Assembly (NCBI GenBank): GCA_020634565.1
Contig: JACKBN010000011.1
Coordinates: 1 to 64,000, forward strand
Source: Ardenticatenaceae bacterium
Lineage (GTDB): Bacteria; Chloroflexota; Anaerolineae; Promineifilales; Promineifilaceae
Direction: 5' to 3'
DNA: 64,000 nt
Below the pieces are notes generated by a model, which saw nothing but the letters and a program-made list of their open reading frames with translations, made no database searches and was not told the origin of the DNA. The stretch's first letter is position 1, and every line of letters begins with the position of its first letter. This document shows, in pieces, positions 16,837-24,473 of the stretch. The position numbers and the translations under genes were made by a program.

Positions 16837-17877
16837 TTATAAGAAATTCTCGGCATGGTGACAGGCAACCATATGTACATGCTCAGACTTACCCAACGGC
16901 CGAAAGACCGGGTCTTCTTGGCGGCAAATATCGGTTGCGTGCATGCAGCGTGGATGGAAACGACAGCCTGTAGGTGGATTATCCGGGCTGGGCACATCTC
17001 CTTCCAAAATAATACGCTTCCTCTTTTCCTCTTTATCGGGATCGGGTAGCGGGATTGCTGATAATAATGCCTGTGTGTAGGGATGCAGCGGTTGGTCGTA
17101 TACATCATTGCGGTCGCCCAACTCAACAATCTTGCCTAAATACATGACGGCAACCCGGTCACTAATGTACCGGACCATGGAGAGATCGTGGGCGATAAAC
17201 AAGTAGGTCAGCCCCAATTCTTGTTTTAAGTCATCTAACAAGTTAACAACCTGGGCCTGAATCGAAACGTCCAATGCTGAAATAGGTTCATCGGCCACAA
17301 TGAACGAGGGGTTGGTGGCCAAAGCGCGGGCAATACCAATGCGCTGCCGCTGCCCACCAGAAAATTCATGCGGGTAACGGCTAATAAAATAAGGATTAAG
17401 TCCAACAAGTGAGAGCAGTTCCTCGACACGTTCCTTGCGGCTTTTAATATCACCAATGCCATGAATGGCCAGAGGCTCGCTCACGATGTTGCCCACTGTC
17501 ATGCGGGGGTTGAGAGAAGCGTAGGGGTCCTGAAAGATCATCTGCATATGACGACGAGCCTTACGCATTTGCTCTTTGTTTAAATCTGTTAATGTTTCGT
17601 TTTCAAAGGTGACTTTGCCCGATGTGGGTTCATACAGTTGCAAAATAGTGCGCCCGGCAGTGGATTTGCCACAGCCACTTTCACCTACTAATCCAAGCGT
17701 CTCACCTTTGTAAACGTTAAATGTTATACCATCCACAGCCCGAATCGCACCGACCTGCCGCTTGAGAACGCCACGGCGGATGGGGAAATGCATTTTTAGG
17801 TCTTCAACTTTTATAAGAACATCACGTTGGTTGGCTTTATGATTGGAAGTATCAAAGCCATTTTCTGATTGGGTCAT
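16837..17877 (-). CDS. Peptide ABC transporter ATPase, DppF/OppF-like
   Basis: This 346-aa ATPase has Walker A GESGCGKST, signature FSGGQRQRIGIARAL, Walker B FIVADEPISALD and the H-loop IAHDLSMV. The C-terminal oligopeptide-transporter extension carries GCRFHPRCMHATDIC with three cysteines. It pairs with the DppD-like subunit, whose stop codon overlaps its start by four bases (ATGA at 17874-17877). A 235-bp gap with no recognisable gene separates it from the binding-protein gene downstream. Confidence 0.95.
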   Translation of the reverse strand: MTQSENGFDTSNHKANQRDVLIKVEDLKMHFPIRRGVLKRQVGAIRAVDGITFNVYKGETLGLVGESGCGKSTAGRTILQLYEPTSGKVTFENETLTDLNKEQMRKARRHMQMIFQDPYASLNPRMTVGNIVSEPLAIHGIGDIKSRKERVEELLSLVGLNPYFISRYPHEFSGGQRQRIGIARALATNPSFIVADEPISALDVSIQAQVVNLLDDLKQELGLTYLFIAHDLSMVRYISDRVAVMYLGKIVELGDRNDVYDQPLHPYTQALLSAIPLPDPDKEEKRKRIILEGDVPSPDNPPTGCRFHPRCMHATDICRQEDPVFRPLGKSEHVHMVACHHAENFL

Positions 17878-18881
17878 GCAGTTGCTCCAGCTAAGCTTTG
17901 TTCACGTACCTCTTCCCAACGCCAACATGCTGCCATATGGTTGGGGGCTACAGGTTTCAGTGGTGGATTTTCTTGCAAGCATTTGTCAATGACATAGGGA
18001 CAGCGCGGGGCAAAGGGACAACTGTTGGGTTCTTGTAGTAGATCAGGGGGTAACCCTTTAATGGTGTATAGACGGGTTTTTTCTTTATTATCAAGTTTGG
18101 GGATGGATTCTAATAGTCCTAATGTATAAGGATGGCTGGTGCTTTTGTAGACATCGCGTACGGGGCCTTGTTCCACTATAAAGCCAGCATACATGACGGA
18201 CACCTTATCTACCATGCCTGCCACAATGCCCAGATCGTGCGTGATCCAAATGATGGCCATGCCTAACTCTTCTTGAAGCCGCTTTACAAGGTCAACAATT
18301 TGAGCCTGGATGGTAACATCGAGGGCAGTGGTGGGTTCGTCGGCAATCAGGATAGAGGGGTTGCAGCTAAGCGCCATGGCAATCATGATACGTTGGCGCT
18401 GACCACCGGAAAATTGGTGAGGATAATCTTTCAAACGATCGGCTGAATCGGGAATACCTACGATTCTTAACAGTTCAGCAGCACGGGCACTGGCTTTTTC
18501 TTCGTTCATGCCCAAATGGAGCCTGAGTGCTTCTGTTAGCTGCTGCCCCACGGTAAGAACGGGGTTAAGCGAGGTCATGGGGTCCTGGAAAATCATAGCC
18601 ACGTCACGCCCGCGTATCTGACGTATTTCACTGGCGGATAGTTTCAGGAGGTCACGGCCGTTATACATCACCTGGCCTGCCTCAACTTTCCCTGGGGGGT
18701 CTGGTATGAGTCCCATAATGGAGAGGACCCCAACGGACTTGCCAGAACCGCTTTCGCCTACGATGGCCATCGACTCCCCTTCTTTAAGGGTATAACTGAT
18801 GCCGTTGACCGCATGCACAATGCCATCTTCGGTATAGAACCGAGTTACCAAGTCAGATACTTCTAGTATGGGTGTGGTCAT
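17874..18881 (-). CDS. Peptide ABC transporter ATPase, DppD/OppD-like
   Basis: This 335-aa ATPase opens the minus-strand operon. Walker A is GESGSGKS, the signature FSGGQRQRIMIAMAL, Walker B ILIADEPTTALD and the switch His lies in WITHDLGIV. The C-terminal extension has SCPFAPRCPYVIDKC. It energises import together with the DppF-like subunit, to which it is translationally coupled. The 319-bp upstream region to the next plus-strand gene holds the likely promoter and a small TGCAAA dyad. Confidence 0.95.
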   Translation of the reverse strand: MTTPILEVSDLVTRFYTEDGIVHAVNGISYTLKEGESMAIVGESGSGKSVGVLSIMGLIPDPPGKVEAGQVMYNGRDLLKLSASEIRQIRGRDVAMIFQDPMTSLNPVLTVGQQLTEALRLHLGMNEEKASARAAELLRIVGIPDSADRLKDYPHQFSGGQRQRIMIAMALSCNPSILIADEPTTALDVTIQAQIVDLVKRLQEELGMAIIWITHDLGIVAGMVDKVSVMYAGFIVEQGPVRDVYKSTSHPYTLGLLESIPKLDNKEKTRLYTIKGLPPDLLQEPNSCPFAPRCPYVIDKCLQENPPLKPVAPNHMAACWRWEEVREQSLAGATA

Positions 18882-19200
18882 AAATTTTTAACTGTTGGCT
18901 ATTTGAGGGTTGAAAACTGCAAATTGTTTGCAATTTTAGTAATGTTTCTTTCCCTTTCCTCATTTTCCGGTAATAATTTCAGAGTTTACAACCGGATTGC
19001 CAAATGATCAACCCCAAAAACGAATATTTAGTATCATTATGATGTCATTGTGGTGACGAAATGGTACTAATATGGTGTTCTGTAGGGTAAAATGATTGGC
19101 TTTGTATGAATGTTCTCAGAAACGGCCGTATTTCAGGTTCAATCGTATTTTTAAGTAAGCAAGCCGCAAATTGGTTAAGGAAAATGACAGGGTTGAGGTC
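18882..19200. promoter_or_regulatory. Divergent regulatory gap with TGCAAA dyad
   Basis: This 319-bp region separates dppD from a divergent membrane-protein gene. At 18918-18932 lies TGCAAA-TTG-TTTGCA, a perfect 6-bp dyad about 40 bp upstream of the dppD start. An AACGGCCGTA motif occurs near 19122. I cannot place a convincing promoter on either strand. The operator reading is a guess based on symmetry and position. Confidence 0.35.
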
Positions 19201-19704
19201 ATGGTAGATAGAGCGCGAATATTTAGGCTGGTTGCCGTAACTTTGGTCATTTGTATGGTGGGAACGGCCGTTATTGTGCTGTTGGCGCGCATTCTTGTTG
19301 GCTCCGTGTTAAAGGAACCAGATACCGTAGAAGTCCAGGTAAGAGCCCCCGAACAAGTGGTGGTAAATGAGCCGTTTGCGGTGACCCTGCAGATCAATAA
19401 TTTGATCACGGTCACGCAGACGTTGCACAGTATTGACATTGAGGATGATTATTTGGAGGGGATTCGGCTGGAGCAGTCTACACCTGCATATTCGGCCATG
19501 AATGCGCTGCCGCTTACCAATTTTACGAGCTTGGCATTTGGTCAGGAAATCCCTGTAAACACAAATGGCATACAGGTAGCTGTGATTGAATTACAGTTTG
19601 TGGCTGAAGAAATCGGGACGTTTGCGGGGATACTGGATGTTTGCCTGGCAGATGGAACGCTTTGTCTGTCACTGCCATTGGAAACGGCCGTTACCGAAAA
19701 TTAA
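19201..19704 (+). CDS. Membrane-anchored protein with extracytoplasmic beta domain, unknown
   Basis: This 167-aa protein is not recognised. One membrane helix (about residues 6-28, FRLVAVTLVICMVGTAVIVLL) is followed by a beta-rich domain whose opening VQVRAPEQVVVNEPFAVTLQINN resembles the start of immunoglobulin-like adhesion or CARDB-type folds. I chose ATG 19201 (GAGG just upstream) over a TTG ten codons earlier. It is convergent with icd, and its stop codon lies inside a 14-bp inverted repeat. Probably a surface-facing protein. Confidence 0.65.
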   Translation: MVDRARIFRLVAVTLVICMVGTAVIVLLARILVGSVLKEPDTVEVQVRAPEQVVVNEPFAVTLQINNLITVTQTLHSIDIEDDYLEGIRLEQSTPAYSAMNALPLTNFTSLAFGQEIPVNTNGIQVAVIELQFVAEEIGTFAGILDVCLADGTLCLSLPLETAVTEN

Positions 19705-19741
19705 CCGCAGAGGACACCAGAGCAGCATCCTCTGCGGTTAA
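19701..19741. terminator. Terminator between convergent genes
   Basis: A perfect 14-bp inverted repeat, TTAACCGCAGAGGA / TCCTCTGCGGTTAA, contains the stop codon of the plus-strand gene and lies 5 bp from the icd stop codon. On the minus strand it is followed by TTTTC, so it can end icd transcription. Confidence 0.78.
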
Positions 19742-19746
19742 GGAAC

Positions 19747-20985
19747 TTACATATTGTCTACGATTGCCTGAGCAAATTCAGAGCATTTCAGCTTGGTTGC
19801 CCCTTCAATCTGGCGATGCAGATCATAGGTGACCGTTTTATCCTGAATGGTCTTGGTCATTGCTTCAACAACCATCTCACCAGCTTCTGTCCAACCCATA
19901 TACTCCAGCATCATCACGCCGCTGAGAATAAGGCTGCCCGGATTAACCTGGTCCTTGCCAGCATATTTGGGCGCTGTACCGTGGGTGGCTTCAAATAGAG
20001 CCACGCCATCGCCAATATTGCCACCGGGCGCCATGCCCAAACCGCCAACCTGTGCGGCGGCGGCATCACTCATGTAGTCGCCGTTCAGATTCAGCGTGGC
20101 GATAACATCATAATCGGCCGTGCGGGTGAGCAACTGCTGCAACATGTTATCAGCAATCACGTCTTTGATGACAATATCTTCGCCATTATTGGGATTCTTC
20201 ATGATGTGCCACGGGCCGCCTTCCCACGGCTCTGCGCCAAACTCTTCGCGGGCGAGCTCATAGCCCCAGTCGCGGAAGGCACCTTCGGTGAATTTCATGA
20301 TGTTGCCTTTGTGTACCAGGCTGACGGAGCTGCGGTTGTGGTCGATGGCGTATTGCAAGGCCTGCCGAACCAGCCGCTTGGTGCCAAATTCGCTGACGGG
20401 TTTAATGCCAATGGCGGACATCTCCCGGACGTTTTTACCCAATTCATCGCGCAAGAAGGCAATCAGCTTGTTTGCTTCGTCGGAATTGGCCACAAATTCA
20501 ACACCGGAGTAAACATCTTCCGTGTTTTCGCGGAACAGGACAATGTCCATGCGCTCGGGATGGGTCATCGGGCTGGGTGTGCCGGGAATGTAACGCACAG
20601 GACGCACACAGGCGTACAGGTCCAACACCTGGCGCAGTGTCACGTTCAGGCTGCGAAAACCACCGCCAACTGGTGTGGTGAGCGGACCTTTAATGCCGAC
20701 AACAAATTCGCGCATTGCTTCAAACGTTTCTTCTGGCATGTAGTTGCCGTCGTAAATTTCGGCCGCTTTTTCACCGGAGTAGATTTCCATCCAGGAAATT
20801 TTGCGCTTGCCGCCGTATGCTTTTTCTACGGCCGCATCCCAAACCAGCATGGAGGCTGGCGTAATATCTACCCCGATACCATCTCCTTCAATGAAGGCGA
20901 CGATGGGATTGTCGGGTACATTTAGTTTGCCGTTGGTATAGGTGATTTTTTCACCATCCGGCACATTGATATTTACATAGCTCAT
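19747..20985 (-). CDS. icd: Isocitrate dehydrogenase [NADP+]
   Basis: This 412-aa enzyme oxidatively decarboxylates isocitrate to 2-oxoglutarate in the TCA cycle. The substrate loop GGGFRSLNVTLRQ carries the serine at residue 112, equivalent to the one phosphorylated in E. coli. Metal/substrate residues lie in RENTEDVYSG, and the cofactor region THGTAPKYAGKDQVNPGS has the Lys-Tyr pattern of NADP-dependent enzymes. Length and sequence match the prokaryotic dimeric type throughout. AAGGAGAAG precedes the ATG. It is a single gene, bounded by a terminator. Confidence 0.97.
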   Translation of the reverse strand: MSYVNINVPDGEKITYTNGKLNVPDNPIVAFIEGDGIGVDITPASMLVWDAAVEKAYGGKRKISWMEIYSGEKAAEIYDGNYMPEETFEAMREFVVGIKGPLTTPVGGGFRSLNVTLRQVLDLYACVRPVRYIPGTPSPMTHPERMDIVLFRENTEDVYSGVEFVANSDEANKLIAFLRDELGKNVREMSAIGIKPVSEFGTKRLVRQALQYAIDHNRSSVSLVHKGNIMKFTEGAFRDWGYELAREEFGAEPWEGGPWHIMKNPNNGEDIVIKDVIADNMLQQLLTRTADYDVIATLNLNGDYMSDAAAAQVGGLGMAPGGNIGDGVALFEATHGTAPKYAGKDQVNPGSLILSGVMMLEYMGWTEAGEMVVEAMTKTIQDKTVTYDLHRQIEGATKLKCSEFAQAIVDNM

Positions 20986-21196
20986 AGTTTGCTTCTCCTT
21001 GGTAACTGGTCACGGATCGTTTGTTGGGTAGGGTGGCCTTTTCCGTGAAAATCGCTTGGGGCGAATCCTTAAAAAAACAAGCACGCTGGCCAAAGCGTAT
21101 TTGTCTGGTGGGTGATGGATTCTATTCATTTAGAAAAGTTTTGGATACTTATTCGATTATACGCATATACGCAGTTGGGGAAAATGGGAAAATTGA

Positions 21197-21239
21197 AAAC
21201 GGCCGTATCCCAGGGAAGAGGGTGAGGATACGGCCGTTT
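21197..21239 (-). terminator. Hairpin made of two ACGGCCGT motifs
   Basis: AAACGGCCGTATCC faces GGATACGGCCGTTT across a 15-nt loop, giving a 14-bp stem. On the minus strand it follows the stop codon of the gene at 21249 and is trailed by TTTTCAATTTTC, so it looks like that gene's terminator. It shows the genome-wide motif being used as stem material. Confidence 0.7.
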
Positions 21240-21248
21240 CCTACTAAG

Positions 21249-22766
21249 TTAACGGATTTGTGGGCGCACCGTGACCGGCGCATCATGCGGCTGCGGAATG
21301 GTGTAGACAAAATCTGGCCCTCCCGCCGGACGCTGAACATGCGTATCGTGGATAGTGGCTTTAATGATGCGGCCCCACATGTCAGTCTCTACCACATATT
21401 TTTGGGCCCTGACTGTCTCGCCAATGGCACGGCCGTAGGCATCAAACTCAGGCGGGTCCCGGTGAAGGCCAACTAAATTGATGCCACCTTCATCATTGCG
21501 TTCCACGTTTACCCATTGAATATGATGCATGGTGCCTTCAATTTCCAATGCTTGTTTGGCTTCCCAACTAACGATGCGGGTCATGCTGGCCACAGAATGA
21601 AACAAAGGGGGAGGAAGCTGTTTGTCAATTTTGTTCACGTACTTCTTAATACTGTCCATAACGATAAAAACAGAAATAAAGAGCGGCACACTTGTCATGA
21701 TGAACCATACAAGTAGAAAGCGAAAATCTCCTATAAGCTCTTCTGTCAGACGCTCTAGAGCACTATCCCGGGCTTCCGAAATCGTTGCCAGTTCTTCATC
21801 GCGCCTTGTTTCGATTACGGCCGTACTTTCTTGCCGGATGATCTCTAACTCACCCAAAGCCTGTGTGATTATCTGCGCCATTTTTTCTGAAAATGTCGTG
21901 ATTTCTTCCTCAAATTGAGGCGAGGCATTTGTCGGCATATCGGAAAGCAATTCACCCATCTCATTAGCAATTGCTTCAAGATTGGCTTCAGTTGCATCGA
22001 GGTCTTGAGTGACCAATTCAGTCACTTCCGCGGTCGCGACCTCCACTTCATCGGCATTTGAAGCCTCAACAACCTCTAGGCCAAACAACATAGCTCTCGG
22101 TAACAAGATAAAGAGCACCAATGGTAAAACAGCAGATGCCAATAGTACCCACCCAAAACCGCGAATCCACAATTTACGTTCCACATTGGGGCCATCTGTT
22201 TTTATTTTGGCGAGGTGCTGACTTTCGCGCAGCTTTTCCCAACTTGGCGTCAGTTCCAGAATGAGACCTAAGACTGCGAATGGAATAAAGATTGCCAAAA
22301 TAATGACCTTAACCCAGGAAAGAGGGATAAGTAGGGCAAAAAGCGAAAAAACGGCCGCTAAAAGAAGCGCACGATAAACTTTGGGGAATCTTTGATGCCA
22401 GGCTCGCCAAGAAAATGATGACTCATTATTTTGGAAGAATAGCCAGTTGCGGTTGTCTGCACCGCAGCGGGGGCAGTTGATGGGAAATGGCGTGAATTCC
22501 GACGGCGGTTGCTGCAAAAATTGAGCTTGACGCATACTTTCCGCTTCAGCAGGGATTTGCAAAGGTTGGGGAAAGACCGGACGTTGTTGCCGATTATCTT
22601 CCTGGCGCAAATTAATCCTGTCTGCTTCATGAGACAAGACACGCCACTTCCGCTGTTGAGGATTATTGGCTTGATGTCCTTCGGTAACAGCAAATTTTTC
22701 TTTGCAGCTGACGCAGGTGATATGACGAGTGGTATAAACATCGGGGAGTGGAGGAAGATTTTGCAC
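21249..22766 (-). CDS. Zinc-ribbon membrane protein with central coiled coil, unknown
   Basis: This protein of about 505 aa is not recognised. Two Cys pairs near the N-terminus (CVSCKEKF and CPRCGADN, some 90 residues apart) suggest a zinc ribbon. Two hydrophobic regions follow (VYRALLLAAVFSLFALLIPL onward, and GFGWVLLASAVLPLVLFILL), then an acidic helical stretch rich in E, A and T that looks like a coiled coil, another helix (FLLVWFIMTSVPLFISVFIV) and a soluble C-terminal domain. A GTG at 22766 with AGAGGTG upstream is a better start than the TTG 20 codons earlier. It could be a sensor or scaffold; there is no enzymatic motif. Confidence 0.65.
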   Translation of the reverse strand: MQNLPPLPDVYTTRHITCVSCKEKFAVTEGHQANNPQQRKWRVLSHEADRINLRQEDNRQQRPVFPQPLQIPAEAESMRQAQFLQQPPSEFTPFPINCPRCGADNRNWLFFQNNESSFSWRAWHQRFPKVYRALLLAAVFSLFALLIPLSWVKVIILAIFIPFAVLGLILELTPSWEKLRESQHLAKIKTDGPNVERKLWIRGFGWVLLASAVLPLVLFILLPRAMLFGLEVVEASNADEVEVATAEVTELVTQDLDATEANLEAIANEMGELLSDMPTNASPQFEEEITTFSEKMAQIITQALGELEIIRQESTAVIETRRDEELATISEARDSALERLTEELIGDFRFLLVWFIMTSVPLFISVFIVMDSIKKYVNKIDKQLPPPLFHSVASMTRIVSWEAKQALEIEGTMHHIQWVNVERNDEGGINLVGLHRDPPEFDAYGRAIGETVRAQKYVVETDMWGRIIKATIHDTHVQRPAGGPDFVYTIPQPHDAPVTVRPQIR

Positions 22767-23217
22767 GATACACCTCTTCGATGATGACGGCCGTTCCCTG
22801 AACGCTACTAGAACCTGGAACCGCAATCACAAATCCTCTACACTGGCTAGCAGAGGTAAAAATAAACACTACGGTGTGTTGCGGCTCAAAACCTCACGGG
22901 ATACGCAAAGGTTTCCCAAGTAGGGTGATGTGAACAGCAACAAAATTTCATTACAACTATCCTGAAAAAACGCAAACCATTAAGGCGACCAATGGTAACA
23001 GCCACCATAGCATACAAAATGTAATACCCGCTGACAAGGTCCTGTTTAATAGGTAACGGCAAAAATAATCGCTTTCCGTTTATATAAGAGCGGGGTTCAT
23101 GCCCGCTTTTGCTAAATGCTATGATTATTATGAAGGGAAACGCACGCTTACTTCGTAATGCGATTCCTTGTATAATGTGTCTGTTCCAGTTGAACAGCAG
23201 GCACAAGGAGTAGCCAT
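22767..23217. other. 451-bp gap before the protease gene
   Basis: This stretch holds an AACGGCCGTT-type motif near 22784, a small hairpin at 23089-23107 (AGCGGG / CCCGCT followed by TTTT) and the promoter at 23148-23176. I find no convincing gene. The hairpin could end a short untranslated transcript, but no plus-strand gene precedes it. Confidence 0.5.
23148..23176 (+). promoter_or_regulatory. Sigma-70-type promoter of the protease gene
   Basis: TTACTT at 23148-23153 and TATAAT at 23171-23176 are separated by 17 bp. The ATG of the downstream gene is at 23218, with AAGGAG as its ribosome binding site. Confidence 0.75.
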
Positions 23218-24321
23218 ATGACAACTTTTAGCCCCGAACAGATGGCACATGCAACGGCCGTTCTCAACAGCGTCCGTACTAAATGGTTAGCCCGAGATGG
23301 CGTAACGGCCGTTGATCTTGGCTTTAAATGGTCACAAGGGTTAATGACCGGCAAGCTCTCCATTCGTGTGCATGTAGCCCAAAAACTTCCCGAAGCGCAA
23401 CTAACCGATGCCGAGATGTTCCCCGAGGAAGTTGAAGGCATTCCCGTCGATGTCATTGAGGCTGAATACGGCCTGCAACAGTTGACAGGTGGCGCTCAGC
23501 TAGAAGCCGCTCCCGAAGCACGCAAAGCGCGTTATGATCCAATTCCTTTGGGGATCAGCGCGGGCAATCCGCGCATTACAGCCGGAACCTTAGGGGCCAA
23601 AGTGTACGATGTGGCCACAGAGCAGCCGATGGCGTTGAGCAACTGGCATGTGTTTGCCGGTAGTCCCTCGGCGGCGGCTGGTGAGCCGATTTGGCAGCCC
23701 GGTGCCCTAGATGGTGGCAACAGCGGCGATATCTTTGCCGTGCTCAGCCGGTTTGTGCTGGGCCCGTACGATGCGGCCGTTGCGCAACTTACGGGAGCGC
23801 GGGACGTGTTGGCCGAAACGGTGGATGCAGACGTGATTGAAGATGTAACTGTCCCTCAACTGGGCATGTTTGTCTGGAAAAGCGGCCGTACTACTGAGCG
23901 TACTGAAGGGTTTATCGACGGTATCAAAATGACCACTTCCATTAATTATGGTGCTGCCGGGGTGCGCGCTATTCAGGATGTGGTACGTATCGTGCCACGA
24001 CCCGGTGCGGGAAATGTCGAAATTAGTATGGGTGGTGATTCGGGTTCTATCTGGGTAGATGAGGCCAGCGGCAAAGCGATTGGCCTGCACTTTGCCGGTG
24101 AGGTGGGCAATGCGCCAGAGCATGGTTTGGCCACTGAACTGCAACCGGTGCTGAATTGGCTGAATGTGTTAATGCCCGCGCAGCTACCTGAACAAGAGCC
24201 AGATCCCACGCCTGCGCCGCCTCCGCCAGACGATACCGCCTTTCCGCCGCCACCACAGCCAAATTTCTTTCAGCGTTTATGGCATAGTATTCGCAGCTTC
24301 TGGCAAAATCTTTTTGGTTGA
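23218..24321 (+). CDS. Cytoplasmic trypsin-like serine protease
   Basis: This 367-aa protein has a chymotrypsin-fold triad: His in ALSNWHVFAG (about residue 144), Asp in GPYDAAVAQL (about 183) and Ser in SMGGDSGSIW (about 277). An N-terminal domain of about 100 residues (TGKLSIRVHVAQKLPEAQL) precedes it, and a Pro-rich segment with an aromatic tail (FFQRLWHSIRSFWQNLFG) ends it. No signal peptide is visible. The layout resembles Nal1-like bacterial proteases. The amphipathic tail could bind a membrane. A clear promoter lies upstream, and the gene seems to stand alone. Confidence 0.82.
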   Translation: MTTFSPEQMAHATAVLNSVRTKWLARDGVTAVDLGFKWSQGLMTGKLSIRVHVAQKLPEAQLTDAEMFPEEVEGIPVDVIEAEYGLQQLTGGAQLEAAPEARKARYDPIPLGISAGNPRITAGTLGAKVYDVATEQPMALSNWHVFAGSPSAAAGEPIWQPGALDGGNSGDIFAVLSRFVLGPYDAAVAQLTGARDVLAETVDADVIEDVTVPQLGMFVWKSGRTTERTEGFIDGIKMTTSINYGAAGVRAIQDVVRIVPRPGAGNVEISMGGDSGSIWVDEASGKAIGLHFAGEVGNAPEHGLATELQPVLNWLNVLMPAQLPEQEPDPTPAPPPPDDTAFPPPPQPNFFQRLWHSIRSFWQNLFG

Positions 24322-24326
24322 TTGTC

Positions 24327-24332
24327 TATAAT
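24327..24332 (+). promoter_or_regulatory. Candidate -10 box before the HExxH lipoprotein gene
   Basis: TATAAT lies six bases after the stop codon of the protease gene. No good -35 box is visible at 17 bp, so the assignment is weak. The next gene starts 142 bp further on. Confidence 0.35.
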
Positions 24333-24473
24333 TGTAGGTTAGGCGAGGCTTAAACTTAATAATTTCTGAGTGTAGTCCGGTTTGGCAAACGGGTGTTCTT
24401 ATCACTCGTTAAAATAAGCGGTGGCAAAAGCCCAGGGTTTGGAAAATATCGCTTCAGGTAGGTTGTAGTTGTA

